Numbered from the stretch's first letter, positions 41,905 through 53,020 are shown. The stretch: 54,060 bases of DNA from G020354085 sp964482055 (GCA_964482055.1 CAYZVX010000008.1:1-54060); one strand, 5' to 3'. Program-made: numbers and translations. Notes: generated by a model not told the origin, from the sequence alone.

Positions 41905-42452
41905 GGCTTGCGCCCTCCGGGCTTCTTCGTCTGGCCTTTCTGCTCGGTCGTGGCCGGCCCGGGAATGAGCTCCAGTTGCTTGCGCCGTATCTCCGGGCTC
42001 GGCTCGCTCTGCAGGCGCCGCACCGCCTCGCTGAAGGCGTTCACGTCCTCGAAGCTGCGGTACACCGAGGCAAAGCGCACGTACGCGACGGGGTCGAGCT
42101 CCTTGAGCTCCTCCATCACCCACTCGCCGATGGTGCGTGAGGCGATCTCGCTCTCCCCGGTTGCGGTCAGCTTGTGGCGGATGCGGGCCAGCAGCTTCTC
42201 CACGGCTTCGGCGTCCACCGGACGCTTTTCGAGGGCGCGTGACAGTCCGGTGCGCAGTTTGTCCTCGTTGAAGGGTTCGCGCCGGCCGTCCGACTTGATG
42301 ACCTGCGGGAGCCGGAGCTCGGCGCGCTCGAAGGTCGTGAAGCGCTCGCCGCAGACCTCGCACTCGCGCCGGCGCCGCACGACATCGCCGTCCTCGGCGA
42401 GGCGCGAGTCCACCACACGGGTTTCGTCGGCCGAACAGAACGGGCAGCGCAT
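41901..42452 (-). CDS. nrdR: Transcriptional repressor NrdR
   Basis: 183 residues. NrdR represses ribonucleotide reductase genes when dATP/ATP is bound. The N-terminal zinc ribbon MRCPFCSADETRVVDSR..CEVCGERF has all four cysteines. The ATP-cone follows (LPQVIKSDGRREPFNEDKLRTGL). The C-terminal 30 residues with KGQTKKPGGRKP are a basic extension beyond the usual ~150 residues. It heads the ribD-ribE operon and follows glyA by 95 bases, a common order. Confidence 0.97.
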   Translation of the reverse strand: MRCPFCSADETRVVDSRLAEDGDVVRRRRECEVCGERFTTFERAELRLPQVIKSDGRREPFNEDKLRTGLSRALEKRPVDAEAVEKLLARIRHKLTATGESEIASRTIGEWVMEELKELDPVAYVRFASVYRSFEDVNAFSEAVRRLQSEPSPEIRRKQLELIPGPATTEQKGQTKKPGGRKP

Positions 42453-42547
42453 GGTCTCAGCTCAACGGCCTCTGCGCACCGCATCGCACGCGGCGGCGAT
42501 GCGCGCGCCCCTTGGACCGACACGTCGTGCGTAGCAGCTGCGGCGGA

Positions 42548-43804
<1,257 letters not shown>

Positions 43805-44014
43805 CTGCTTGTTCTCAGCTCTCGAGCACCGGGAAAACGAGGCGAGGGACACGAAAGTGCGGTCGCAGCGCCTCCGAAAAAGGGCTGCCTAGGATAGCGG
43901 ATTTGCCCGATCTTTCCCAACAGGCCCTCAGGGCATCGGCAGTGGTCAAACCAACCGGCGGCGAGAGGAGCCGACCGCTCACGGCCCACTTTCCACCGGT
44001 ACCCGACCCACTGC

Positions 44015-45022
44015 TCAGGGCGTACTCTCCTGCGGCGTGACCTTCTTCGCCGGCAGCATATCCTCGCGGGTGATACCGAGGAACAGCGTGGCGGGGGTAG
44101 CGATAAAGATCGACGAGTAGGTACCCACGACGATGCCGAGCATCATGGCGACGGAAAAGCCGCGCAGCGTCTCACCGCCATAGAGGAACAGCGCCAGCAT
44201 CGTCAGCATGGTGGTGCCGCCCGTGATGATCGTGCGGGACAGTGTTTCGTTGATCGAGGTGTTCAGAATTTCCGCCACGCTCGCCTTGCGCAGCTTGCGG
44301 AAGTTCTCGCGGATGCGATCGAACACCACCACCGTGTCGTTGAGCGAGTAGCCCAGCACGGCGAGGATCGCCGCCAGCACCGAGAGCGAGAACTCCATCT
44401 GCGTGACGACGAAGAACCCGAACACCAGGAACACATCATGCGCAGTCGCGATGATCGCGCCGACCGCAAAGCGCCACTCGAAGCGGAAGATCACGTAGAT
44501 CAGGATGCCGGCGGCCGCGAGCAGCAGCGCGAGCCCCGCCTTCCAGGCAAGCTCCTCGCCGACCTGCGGCCCGACGAACTCCACCCGCTTGACCTGCACG
44601 TGACAGGCGGCCGGCACCGTCCCGTCGCCGATCACGCACTTCTGCGCCTGTCCGGGTTCGCTCTGCACCTCGCGCTCGCCCATCGCGGCACGCAGGGCCG
44701 CGACGACCTCCGCGCTCAGCGTGGCGCTCGCCGCACCTTCCTTGAGCGGCAGGCGGATCATCAGCTCGCGCGCGCTTCCGAACCGCTGCACCACGGCGTC
44801 GCCGTGACCGCGCTCTGCCAGGGTCTTGCGCACCTGGGCGACGTCCGCCGGTGCGGCGTAGGACACCTCGACCAGCGTGCCGCCGGTGAAGTCCAGACTG
44901 AAATTGAGACCCACGACGAGCAGCGCGACGAGCGTTGCGACGTTGAGCAGGCTCGATAGCGTGAGCGACCACCAGCGCAGCCGGATGAAGTCGAACTTGG
45001 TGACGCGTCTGAAGATTTCCAT
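44015..45022 (-). CDS. secF: Protein translocase subunit SecF
   Basis: 335 residues. SecF forms with SecD the proton-driven complex that pulls proteins out of the Sec channel. Six membrane helices are expected. The first is followed by NFSLDFTGGTLVEV. The later membrane block contains VGAIIATAHDVFLVFGFF, SVLAAILAVLGYSLNDTVVVFDRIRENFR and NETLSRTIITGGTTML. The periplasmic part contains a cysteine pair in QKCVIGDGTVPAACHVQ that is not in the E. coli protein as I recall it and could form a disulfide. It follows secD by 8 bases. Confidence 0.97.
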   Translation of the reverse strand: MEIFRRVTKFDFIRLRWWSLTLSSLLNVATLVALLVVGLNFSLDFTGGTLVEVSYAAPADVAQVRKTLAERGHGDAVVQRFGSARELMIRLPLKEGAASATLSAEVVAALRAAMGEREVQSEPGQAQKCVIGDGTVPAACHVQVKRVEFVGPQVGEELAWKAGLALLLAAAGILIYVIFRFEWRFAVGAIIATAHDVFLVFGFFVVTQMEFSLSVLAAILAVLGYSLNDTVVVFDRIRENFRKLRKASVAEILNTSINETLSRTIITGGTTMLTMLALFLYGGETLRGFSVAMMLGIVVGTYSSIFIATPATLFLGITREDMLPAKKVTPQESTP

Positions 45023-45030
45023 GATTGCCC

Positions 45031-46911
45031 CTAGACCGGCACCGACTGAAGCTTGCGCCCGCCGAAGCTCAGGTTGGTTATGGCGCGCGCGCCCATCACC
45101 GCGGTGAACATGGTGGTAAAGATGCCGATGGTGAGCGTGACCGCGAAACCCTTGATCGGTCCGGTGCCGAAGTTGAACAGCATCAGCGCCGCGATGAGCG
45201 TCGTAATGTTGGCGTCGGCAATGGCGGCGAAGGCCTTCTCGTAGCCGGCGTGGATACTGGCCTGCGGGGTGTTGCCGTTGCGCAGCTCCTCGCGAATACG
45301 CTCGTTGATGAGCACGTTGGCGTCGACCGCCATGCCGAGCGTGAGCAGAATGCCGGCGATGCCCGGCAGGGTGAGGGTGGCCTGGAACAGCGACAGGACC
45401 GCCACCAGCAACACCAGGTTCATGATGAGCGCCAGGTTGGCGATCAGACCGAAGATCTTGTAATAAACGACCATGAAGATCATGACCAAGGCGAGCCCGA
45501 TCAGCACGGCGCGCCAGCCCTGGTCGATGTTCTCCTGGCCGAGCGAGGGACCGACCGTGCGCTCCTCGATGATCTCGACCGGCGCGGCAAAGGATCCGGC
45601 GCGCAGCAGCAGCGCCAGCTCGTCGGCCTCGCGCGCGCTCTCCAGCCCCTCGATCTGGAACTTCTTGCCGAGCTGGGAGCGGATCACCGGCGCGGTGATC
45701 ACCTCCTCCACGCGGCGGCTGACGCGCACTGGCTCGCCGCGCTCGTCCAGCACCGGCCGGCCCTGTGCATCGAGCAGGGGATCGGACTTGATCTCAATGT
45801 ACACCACGGCCATGCGCTTGCCGACGTTTTCCCCGGTGACGCGCTGGTTGATCGCCGCCCCCTTGGCATCGAGCGTGATCGAGACGATGGCGCGCCCGGT
45901 CTGGCTGTCGAAACCGGGCGCGGCGTCCACGATGTTGTCGCCCGAGTAGATCACCCGGTTCTTGAGCAGAATCGGGCGCCCGTCGCGCATCTTGAAGATC
46001 TTGCTGCCGGGCGGTGCGCCGCTCGCGAGCGCCGTGAGCGTGTCGTGCTCCTCATCGACCATCATGATCTCGAGCGTCGCCGTGCGTCCCAGGATCTCCT
46101 TGGCCTTGGCGGTGTCCTGCACGCCGGGCAGCTGCACCACGATGCGATCCTCGCCCTGCTGCTGGATGACCGGCTCGGCCACGCCCAGCTCGTTCACGCG
46201 GTTGGACAGCGAGGTCATGTTCTGCTCGAGCGCGCCGCGGCGCTTGTCGGCGAGCGCCGCCTCGGTCAGGCGCGCCGCGAGCACGAGCTCGCCGCCGCGC
46301 TCCGACTCGGTGTAGATGAGCTCGCGCAGCTCCTTTTTGAGGATGTCGCGTGCCTTGTCGCGCTCCGCCGCCTCGCGAAAGCGCACTTCAAGCCCACCCT
46401 CGGCGCGCGTGACGGTGAGGTAGCGCACCTTGTTCTCGCGCAACAGGCGCCGCATGTCATCGGCGTAGCTGTCCTCGATCTTCTTGAGGAAGGAACGCAT
46501 GTCGACCTGCATGAGGAAATGCACGCCGCCGCGCAGGTCGAGACCGAGATACATGGGTCGCGCCCCCAGGGCCTGCAGCCAGCCCGGTGTGGCTGGCAGC
46601 AGGTTGAGCGCCACCACGTAGCCGTCGCCGAGCGCGGACTGGACCAGGTCGCGCGCACGGATCTGCGTCTCGGTGTCGGTGAAGCGGAATTTGGCGCCGG
46701 TGGCGTCGAGCTGGCTGCCGGTGTAGGCGAGCCCGGCGTGCTTGAGCACGCCCTCCACCCGGTTGACCAGCGCGGCATCGACGGTGGTGCTGCGCGTGGC
46801 CGAGATCTGGATCGCCGGGTCCTCGCCGAACAGATTGGGCGCCGCGTAGATCGCGCCGATCAGCAGCACCGCCGCGATCAGCAGGTATTTCCACAGGGGG
46901 TATCGATTCAT
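45031..46911 (-). CDS. secD: Protein translocase subunit SecD
   Basis: 626 residues, normal length for a gammaproteobacterial SecD. The N-terminal helix is followed by the large periplasmic P1 domain with GLDLRGGVHFLMQVDM. The membrane part has ENIDQGWRAVLIGLALVMIFMVVYY, TLPGIAGILLTLGMAVDANVLINERIREEL and ADANITTLIAALMLFNFGTGPIKGFA. Asp and Arg in the VDANVLI..RIREE helix take part in proton flow. It lies between yajC and secF in the conserved queA-tgt-yajC-secD-secF order. Confidence 0.98.
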   Translation of the reverse strand: MNRYPLWKYLLIAAVLLIGAIYAAPNLFGEDPAIQISATRSTTVDAALVNRVEGVLKHAGLAYTGSQLDATGAKFRFTDTETQIRARDLVQSALGDGYVVALNLLPATPGWLQALGARPMYLGLDLRGGVHFLMQVDMRSFLKKIEDSYADDMRRLLRENKVRYLTVTRAEGGLEVRFREAAERDKARDILKKELRELIYTESERGGELVLAARLTEAALADKRRGALEQNMTSLSNRVNELGVAEPVIQQQGEDRIVVQLPGVQDTAKAKEILGRTATLEIMMVDEEHDTLTALASGAPPGSKIFKMRDGRPILLKNRVIYSGDNIVDAAPGFDSQTGRAIVSITLDAKGAAINQRVTGENVGKRMAVVYIEIKSDPLLDAQGRPVLDERGEPVRVSRRVEEVITAPVIRSQLGKKFQIEGLESAREADELALLLRAGSFAAPVEIIEERTVGPSLGQENIDQGWRAVLIGLALVMIFMVVYYKIFGLIANLALIMNLVLLVAVLSLFQATLTLPGIAGILLTLGMAVDANVLINERIREELRNGNTPQASIHAGYEKAFAAIADANITTLIAALMLFNFGTGPIKGFAVTLTIGIFTTMFTAVMGARAITNLSFGGRKLQSVPV

Positions 46912-46974
46912 GTCGCACGCGGCGCCGAAGGCGGCGGGCCGCTCCGGCGCGTTGCTGTCAGGAGCAGGGCTAGA

Positions 46975-47310
46975 TCAGGTCGTCGACTTGAGCGTGCCCT
47001 TTGGTAAGACGGTCTGCACGGCCTGCCGTTGCACCTTGACCGTCACGCCGTCGGCCACTTCCAGCGTGATGAAGTTCTCGGAAATGTCCGTGATGCGCCC
47101 GAGCAGCCCGCCAGCGGCCACGACCTCGTCGCCCTTGGCCAGTGCCGCGACCATGGCCTTGTGCTCCTTGGCACGCTTTTGCTGCGGGCGGATCAGGAGG
47201 AAATAGAACGCAACGAACATCAGCACCATCATCAGCAGGGTGACGAATCCGCCCTGTTGCTGGGCGGCGGGTGCGGTCTCGGCGAGGGCGTCGGCGATCA
47301 GGAAGTTCAT
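46975..47310 (-). CDS. yajC: Preprotein translocase accessory subunit YajC
   Basis: 111 residues. One membrane helix (GFVTLLMMVLMFVAFYFLLIRPQ) is followed by QQKRAKEHKAMVAALAKGDEV and GGLLGRITDISENFITLEVADGVTVKVQRQAV, the standard YajC layout. YajC associates with SecDF. Distance to secD is 63 bases and to tgt 28 bases. Confidence 0.97.
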   Translation of the reverse strand: MNFLIADALAETAPAAQQQGGFVTLLMMVLMFVAFYFLLIRPQQKRAKEHKAMVAALAKGDEVVAAGGLLGRITDISENFITLEVADGVTVKVQRQAVQTVLPKGTLKSTT

Positions 47311-47338
47311 GGCATTTTCCGTGCGAGGAGCTGGCTGG

Positions 47339-48472
47339 CTAGTCGGTCTCCGGGGTCACAACGGCCGGACCCCCCTGTTGGCGGCGCATACGATAAAACT
47401 TCTCGGCGAATTCATCCAGCCTTTTTTCCGCAATCGCGAGCCGCAACCCGCGCATCAGGCCCTGGTAAAAGGACAGGTTGTGGATCGTGGCCAGGCGCGC
47501 CCCGAGGATCTCGTTGGCCTGGTGCAGGTGGCGCAGATAGGCGCGGCTGTAGTTGCGGCACGCATAGCAGTCGCAGTGCGGATCAATCGGGGCCGTGTCG
47601 CCGGCATAGCGGCTGTTGCGGATCTTGATGTCGCCCTCGTGGCTGAACAGCCAGCCGTTGCGGGCGTTGCGCGTGGGCAGCACGCAGTCGAACATGTCGA
47701 TGCCGCGGCGCACCGCCTCGACCAGGTCCTCGGGCGTGCCGACCCCCATCAGGTAGCGCGGGCGGGCGGCTGGCATGCGCGGCGCGACGTGGTCGAGCAG
47801 GCGCAGCATCTCCTCCTTGCTCTCGCCCACCGACAGGCCGCCGATGGCGTAGCCATCGAAGCCGATCTGCAAGAGCCCTGCGAGCGAGCGCTCGCGCAGG
47901 TGCGCGTACATGCCACCCTGCACGATGCCGAACAAGGCGGCGGCGTTGTCGCCATGGGCGCGCTTGGAACGTTCCGCCCAGCGCAGGCTGAGCTCCATCG
48001 ATTCCCGCGCCTGCTCCTCGGTTGCCGGGTAGGGCGTGCACTCATCGAAGACCATGACGATGTCGGCATCGAGCGCGCGCTGCACGGCCATCGATTCCTC
48101 GGGACCCATGAAGATGCGACCGCCGTCGATCGGAGACTGGAAGTGCACGCCCTGCTCGGTGATCTTTCGCAGCTTGCCCAGGCTCCAGACCTGGAATCCA
48201 CCGGAGTCGGTGAGGATCGGTCCGTCCCAGTGCATGAAGCCGTGCAACCCGCCGTGGGCGCGGATTACCTCCGTGCCGGGGCGCAGCATGAGATGAAATG
48301 TATTGCCGAGGATGATCTCGCTGCCACCCGCGCGCAGCTCCTCCGGGGTCATGGCCTTGACGGTGCCGTAGGTGCCGACCGGCATGAACGCCGGCGTCTC
48401 AACGGTCCCGCGGGCAAAGGTCAGGCGGCCGCGGCGCGCCGCGCCGTCACTTGCGAGCAGTTCGAATTTCAT
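47339..48472 (-). CDS. tgt: Queuine tRNA-ribosyltransferase
   Basis: 377 residues. Tgt swaps guanine 34 for preQ1 in tRNAs for Asp, Asn, His and Tyr. The motif TDSGGFQVWSLG holds the conserved Asp. The second catalytic region has DIVMVFDECTPYPAT, and the specificity loop has VGESKEEML. The zinc site CDCYACRNYSRAYLRHL with the later histidine of ATIHNL is complete. It lies 64 bases after queA, the preceding gene of the same pathway. Confidence 0.98.
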   Translation of the reverse strand: MKFELLASDGAARRGRLTFARGTVETPAFMPVGTYGTVKAMTPEELRAGGSEIILGNTFHLMLRPGTEVIRAHGGLHGFMHWDGPILTDSGGFQVWSLGKLRKITEQGVHFQSPIDGGRIFMGPEESMAVQRALDADIVMVFDECTPYPATEEQARESMELSLRWAERSKRAHGDNAAALFGIVQGGMYAHLRERSLAGLLQIGFDGYAIGGLSVGESKEEMLRLLDHVAPRMPAARPRYLMGVGTPEDLVEAVRRGIDMFDCVLPTRNARNGWLFSHEGDIKIRNSRYAGDTAPIDPHCDCYACRNYSRAYLRHLHQANEILGARLATIHNLSFYQGLMRGLRLAIAEKRLDEFAEKFYRMRRQQGGPAVVTPETD

Positions 48473-48536
48473 GGCGCCAACGGCCAGCGACAGGCTTCAG
48501 GTGACAAGCACGCCGGGATCCTAACAGAGATGCTGC

Positions 48537-49688
48537 CTACTGCTTGCGGCTCTCGGTCTGCGGCGGCGGTGTCACGAACATCGCATCGCCGTAGCTGTAG
48601 AAACGGTAACGCTGCGCCACCGCGTGCCGGTACGCGGCGAGCACCGCCTCGGTGCCGCCGAAGGCACACACCAGCATGAGCAGGGTCGACTCCGGCAGGT
48701 GAAAGTTCGTGAGCAGCGCGTCGACGACGCGGAACCGATAGCCCGGGTAAATGAAGATGTCGGTCTCGCCTTCGAACGCGCGCACTCGGCCGTCGCGCGC
48801 CGCTGCTGCTGCGCATCCTGCGCCCGCGCCATGGGCACGTCCCTGTGCGGCCGTTTCGAGCGCGCGCACCACGGTGGTACCGACCGCCACCACGCGGCGC
48901 CCCGCGCCCCGGGCGCGGTTCACCATCGCCGCGGTCGCGGCGCTCACGCTCAGCCACTCGGCGTGCATGCGGTGCGCGCGCACCTCCTCGGTGCGCATCG
49001 GCTGAAACGTGCCGGCCCCGATGTGCAGCGTGATGAAAGCGCGTTCGATGCCGAGCGCCTCGAGCCGCGCCAGCATGGCGGCGTCGAAATGCAGGCCCGC
49101 GGTGGGCGCGGCCACGGCGCCGGGCGCACGCGCGAACACCGTCTGATAGCGTTCGCGGTGATAGGCCTCGTCGTCGATCGGATGGAGACGAGGGCCGCGC
49201 GCCCGGGATGGCGCGGTTGCGGGCTCGGCGCGTTCGATGTAGGGCGGCAGCGGCACGTGCCCGATGCGTTCCAGCACCTGGGCAGCGGAGGTTTGCGCCT
49301 CGAGCGCGAGCTCGTAGAACTCGCCGCGCCGCGCCTGCACCCGCGCCGCAATTCCGCCCTCCAGCACGATGCGCCCGCCGGGCTTGGGCGGCTTGCTGGC
49401 GCGCACCTGCGCAAGCAGCCGCGTGTAATCAAGCACACGCTCCACCAGCAGCTCCACGCGCCCACCGCTGTCCTTGGCACCAAACAAGCGCGCTGGAATG
49501 ACGCGCGTGTCGTTGAACACGAGCAGGTCGTCGGGGCGCAGCAGCGCCGGCAGGTCGGCAAACGCCAGGTCGCGGCACGCGCCGCTCGCCCCGTCGAGTG
49601 CGAGCAGGCGGCTCGCCGAACGCGGTTCTGCGGGGCGCTGCGCGATCAGCTCCGCGGGCAAGGCATAGGTGAAATCGTAGCGGCGCAT
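48537..49688 (-). CDS. queA: S-adenosylmethionine:tRNA ribosyltransferase-isomerase QueA
   Basis: 383 residues from ATG 49688, where the family's MRRYDFTYALPAELIAQ start lies; longer frames upstream are rejected. QueA transfers the ribosyl part of SAM to preQ1 in tRNA to give epoxyqueuosine. DLLVFNDTRVIPARLFG, VPLPPYIERAE, YQTVFARAPGAVAAPTAGLHF and VDALLTNFHLPESTLLMLV are typical. An Ala/Gly-rich insert of about 15 residues (RAHGAGAGCAAAAARDGR) occurs before the EGETDIFIYPGY segment and looks like a local expansion. Confidence 0.97.
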   Translation of the reverse strand: MRRYDFTYALPAELIAQRPAEPRSASRLLALDGASGACRDLAFADLPALLRPDDLLVFNDTRVIPARLFGAKDSGGRVELLVERVLDYTRLLAQVRASKPPKPGGRIVLEGGIAARVQARRGEFYELALEAQTSAAQVLERIGHVPLPPYIERAEPATAPSRARGPRLHPIDDEAYHRERYQTVFARAPGAVAAPTAGLHFDAAMLARLEALGIERAFITLHIGAGTFQPMRTEEVRAHRMHAEWLSVSAATAAMVNRARGAGRRVVAVGTTVVRALETAAQGRAHGAGAGCAAAAARDGRVRAFEGETDIFIYPGYRFRVVDALLTNFHLPESTLLMLVCAFGGTEAVLAAYRHAVAQRYRFYSYGDAMFVTPPPQTESRKQ

Positions 49689-49738
49689 GGTGGCAAGGGC
49701 GGCGGGCGTTGCCGGCAGCAAGACGGACACTTCCCGCC

Positions 49739-50068
49739 TCAGGCCAGCTTGTCGGTCCGCGGGCCGCACCGATGCCGGGACTTCTTGTCGCCGGTGACGT
49801 GGTCGGCAGGCCGGCCGCACTCCGTCTGGCTCAGCGCGGCAGGCGTTCCCTGCGGCGGCTCGGTGCGCTCGCGCAGCCGCGCCAGGGCGTCCGCCGTGCG
49901 GATTGAGCTCAACGCAGACGGGTAAGCCCGCATGGCCAGCGCCGCCGTTTCGCTGGACCGGCGCATGCTGCGAGCAGGCTGGCGGGTGCATGCCCCGCCG
50001 TCACGCCGTGCCATGATTGGCCTGAGCTCCATGGCGAGAGCGGACCGTGACGGCCTTTGAGACGGCAT
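49739..50068 (-). CDS. Possible small protein of unknown function
   Basis: A 109-codon frame opens at 50068, with an internal ATG at 49966 that would give 75 residues. From about codon 39 onwards the third codon positions are strongly GC-rich, like neighbouring genes; the first third is not. The product is hydrophilic and ends GDKKSRHRCGPRTDKLA. There is no good ribosome binding site and no family resemblance. It could be a lineage-specific gene or chance. Confidence 0.3.
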   Translation of the reverse strand: MPSQRPSRSALAMELRPIMARRDGGACTRQPARSMRRSSETAALAMRAYPSALSSIRTADALARLRERTEPPQGTPAALSQTECGRPADHVTGDKKSRHRCGPRTDKLA

Positions 50069-50404
50069 GGCGCGGGGCGCTCAAGCAATACCAATTGGAG
50101 GACACCTACCTGCCAGACCCGTGTGCGAGTTCTTTGCGGCTGCCTTCTTAAATTATCTGCCAGCGCGCTTAGGCGCGCACTTTAGCGGTTGCGCCAGCTA
50201 TTTCAAGTGCTTGGCCCCTCTGCGGCCCGGACCGATATGGCGTATATTTATGCGTGCACCCTGGCAGCCGCCTCGCCGCGGCGGCCGCGGAGCGTTCAAG
50301 ACAGAGTTCGAGCGCAGGCCTACCGACCTACCATCACCCCCAAGCGCAGCCGTATCCATCCGTCGTAAACAACAAGAAACCCGACTCCACAGGTCACTCG
50401 CACC
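50069..50404. other. Leader region of glgP without a recognisable gene
   Basis: This 336-base stretch before glgP has a short GCGCGC/GCGCGC hairpin around TTAG at about 50163-50178 and a TATATT word at 50243-50248 that could be a -10 box, without a convincing -35. Short plus-strand frames across it have no coding character. Confidence 0.4.
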
Positions 50405-52966
50405 ATGACCGGCACACGTTATGTCCTTGAGGTCCAACCGCGCATCCCGGCGCGCCTGGAACGGTTGACCGAGCTGGCCAACGACCTGTTCTACAGCTGG
50501 GACCGTCAGGTGCGCGGGCTGTTCTTTCGCCTCGACCCCAAGCTGTGGGAACTCGTCGGGCACAATCCCAAGGTCTTCCTGCGGCGCGTGGCGCAGAAAC
50601 GCCTCGAGGAGGCGGCCGAGGACCGTGTGTTCATGGAAGAGTACGGCCGCGTGCTGTCGGCCTACGACACCTACCACAAGGCACGCATCAAGTCCGGCGT
50701 GGAGAAGCTGCTCGATCCGGAACAGGATCTGGTCGCCTATTTCTGCGCAGAATTCGGTTTTCACGAGAGCGTGCAGCTTTACTCCGGGGGCCTCGGGATT
50801 CTCGCCGGCGATCATTGCAAGGCGGCGAGCGACATCGGGCTGCCGTTCGTGGCGGTGGGGTTGCTGTACCGGCAGGGCTACTTCACCCAGACCATCGACG
50901 GTCAGGGTGCGCAGGTCGCGCACTACACGCCCACCAACTTCGCGGACCTGCCGATCGCCCCGGCGAGCGACGCGGGCGGGCGCGAGGTGCTGGTGCATGT
51001 CGACCTGCCGGGGCGGCGCGTGCACATCAAGGTGTGGCGGGCGCAGGCCGGGCGCATCTCGCTTTACCTGCTCGACACCGATCTTGCCGAGAACCGCGAG
51101 GCCGACCGGCGCATCACCTACCAGCTGTACGGCGGCGACGCCCACACGCGCATTCATCAATGGCTGGTGCTCGGCTTCGGTGGCGTGCGGGCACTGCGCG
51201 CCGTGGGCCTCAACCCCACGGTCTGGCACATCAACGAGGGACACGCCGCCTTTTCGATCCTCGAGCGTTGCCGCGAGCTCACTAAGGATGGGCTCGATTT
51301 CGACGCCGCCCTCGAGGCCTGCGCGGCCAACACCGTGTTCACGACCCATACTCCGGTGCCGGCCGGCCACGATATCTTCGACCACGCCTTGATGCGCGAG
51401 TACTTCGCCGAGTACGTGCACGAGGTCAACGTGCTCATGGAGCATTTCCTGCTGCTCGGCTCCACGCCCACCAACCAGGGCGGTTTCAACCAGACCGCGC
51501 TCGCCATGCGCGGCTCGCGCTTCCGCAACGGCGTGTCGCGCATCCACGGCGGGGTGGCCTCGCGTATGTCGGCCTACGTCTGGCCGCAGGTCCCGGTGGA
51601 GGAGAACCCGATCGGCTACATCACCAACGGCGTGCACGTGCCGAGCTTCCTGGCGCGCGAGTGGGCCAACCTCTTCGACATGCGTTTCGGCGGCGGCTGG
51701 CGCAACGAGCTGCTCAACGCCGAGTACTGGGAGCAGCAGGTCGACCTGATCCCGGATCACAGCTACTGGAGCCTGCGCCAGTCGCTCAAGAGTGAGATGC
51801 TCGCCGCGGTGCATCGCCGCGCCGTGCATCAGCACCGCCGCAACGGCGTGAGCGAGGCCCTGATCGATCGCCTCACCGCGCACCTCGCGCCGCAGGAAAC
51901 CGACATACTCACCATCGGCTTCGCTCGGCGCTTCGCGACCTACAAGCGCGCCACACTGCTGTTCGCCGATCCCGAACGCCTGGCGCGCCTGCTCAATAAT
52001 CCTGAGCGCCCGTGCCTGCTGATCTTCGCCGGCAAGGCCCACCCGAACGACCTGCCGGCGCAGCAGTTCATCAAGATCATCCACGACTACTCGCGCCGCC
52101 CCGAGTTCGAGGGGCGCATCGTGCTGATCGAGGGCTACGATCTGGCGCTCGCGCGCAAGCTCGTCACCGGTGTGGACGTGTGGCTCAACACGCCGGAGTA
52201 CCCGCACGAGGCGAGCGGCACCTCCGGCGAGAAGGCCGGCATCAACGGCGTCATCAATCTGAGCGTGCTGGACGGGTGGTGGGCCGAGGGCTACAACGGC
52301 GAGAACGGCTGGGCCATCACCCCGCACGGCCCGCAGTACGAACCCGGATACCGGGACCGCGAAGAGGCCGAGGAGCTGCTCGATATCCTCGAGAAACAGG
52401 TGGTCCCGCTCTACTACGCGCGCAACGGCCACGGCTATTCCGACGGCTGGGTGCGCAAGTCGAAGGCCTCGATGAAATCGCTCATGCCGCGCTACAACGC
52501 GCAGCGCATGGTGATGGACTATGTGCGCCTTTACTACAGCCCGGCGCGCAAGCAGCGCCTGGTCATGACCGGAAACCAGTACGCCCGCGCCCGGGAAGTG
52601 GCCGAGTGGCGGCGCAAGCTCGACAAGCTATGGCCGCACGTGCGGCTGCGCCGCCTCGACGTGGCGCCAAGCGAGATTCACGCCGGCGAGGTGATTCCGA
52701 TCCGCGTGGCCGCCCAGTTGAACGGGCTGCATTCCGACGATGTGCTGATCGAGTGCCTGATCGGACGCGAGACCCGCGAAGGCAATCTCGACGTGCGCGA
52801 GACCCAGGTGTTCACGCCCGGCGAACAGACCGCGGAGGGCGAGACGATCTTTCACCTCGACCTCAGCCCGCGCCTGCCGGGACTGCAGTGCTACAAGATC
52901 CGCATGATCCCGTTTCACCCCGCGCTCGCCCACCGCTTCGAGACCGGATACATGATCTGGCTGTAG
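50405..52966 (+). CDS. glgP: Alpha-glucan phosphorylase
   Basis: 853 residues. It splits glucose-1-phosphate from the ends of alpha-1,4-glucans with pyridoxal phosphate. It is the short-type phosphorylase with an N-terminal ELANDLFYSWDRQVRGLFFRLD domain rather than the E. coli GlgP/MalP type. Landmarks are AEFGFHESVQLYSGGLGILAGDH near residue 120, VWHINEGHAAF near 272 and FTTHTPVPAGHD near 315. The PLP lysine lies in GTSGEKAGINGVINLSVLDG near residue 610. It is convergent with malQ, and the two enzymes act in sequence on maltodextrin or glycogen. Confidence 0.95.
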   Translation: MTGTRYVLEVQPRIPARLERLTELANDLFYSWDRQVRGLFFRLDPKLWELVGHNPKVFLRRVAQKRLEEAAEDRVFMEEYGRVLSAYDTYHKARIKSGVEKLLDPEQDLVAYFCAEFGFHESVQLYSGGLGILAGDHCKAASDIGLPFVAVGLLYRQGYFTQTIDGQGAQVAHYTPTNFADLPIAPASDAGGREVLVHVDLPGRRVHIKVWRAQAGRISLYLLDTDLAENREADRRITYQLYGGDAHTRIHQWLVLGFGGVRALRAVGLNPTVWHINEGHAAFSILERCRELTKDGLDFDAALEACAANTVFTTHTPVPAGHDIFDHALMREYFAEYVHEVNVLMEHFLLLGSTPTNQGGFNQTALAMRGSRFRNGVSRIHGGVASRMSAYVWPQVPVEENPIGYITNGVHVPSFLAREWANLFDMRFGGGWRNELLNAEYWEQQVDLIPDHSYWSLRQSLKSEMLAAVHRRAVHQHRRNGVSEALIDRLTAHLAPQETDILTIGFARRFATYKRATLLFADPERLARLLNNPERPCLLIFAGKAHPNDLPAQQFIKIIHDYSRRPEFEGRIVLIEGYDLALARKLVTGVDVWLNTPEYPHEASGTSGEKAGINGVINLSVLDGWWAEGYNGENGWAITPHGPQYEPGYRDREEAEELLDILEKQVVPLYYARNGHGYSDGWVRKSKASMKSLMPRYNAQRMVMDYVRLYYSPARKQRLVMTGNQYARAREVAEWRRKLDKLWPHVRLRRLDVAPSEIHAGEVIPIRVAAQLNGLHSDDVLIECLIGRETREGNLDVRETQVFTPGEQTAEGETIFHLDLSPRLPGLQCYKIRMIPFHPALAHRFETGYMIWL

Positions 52967-52984
52967 TTGGTTTCGGGTCTTGCG

Positions 52985-53018
52985 TCTCGGGTCTCGGGTT
53001 TGAACCTGAGACCCGAGA
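52985..53018. terminator. Bidirectional hairpin between glgP and malQ
   Basis: TCTCGGGTCTC (52985-52995) and GAGACCCGAGA (53008-53018) form a perfect 11-bp stem; the loop can pair further (GGTT/AACC). It lies between two convergent stops 54 bases apart. No T tract on either strand. Confidence 0.55.
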
Positions 53019-53020
53019 TC

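Noticed and set aside
41905..42363. N-terminal extension of RibD
   Set aside because: The longer frame is the shadow of nrdR; the conserved deaminase domain begins just after GTG 41904.
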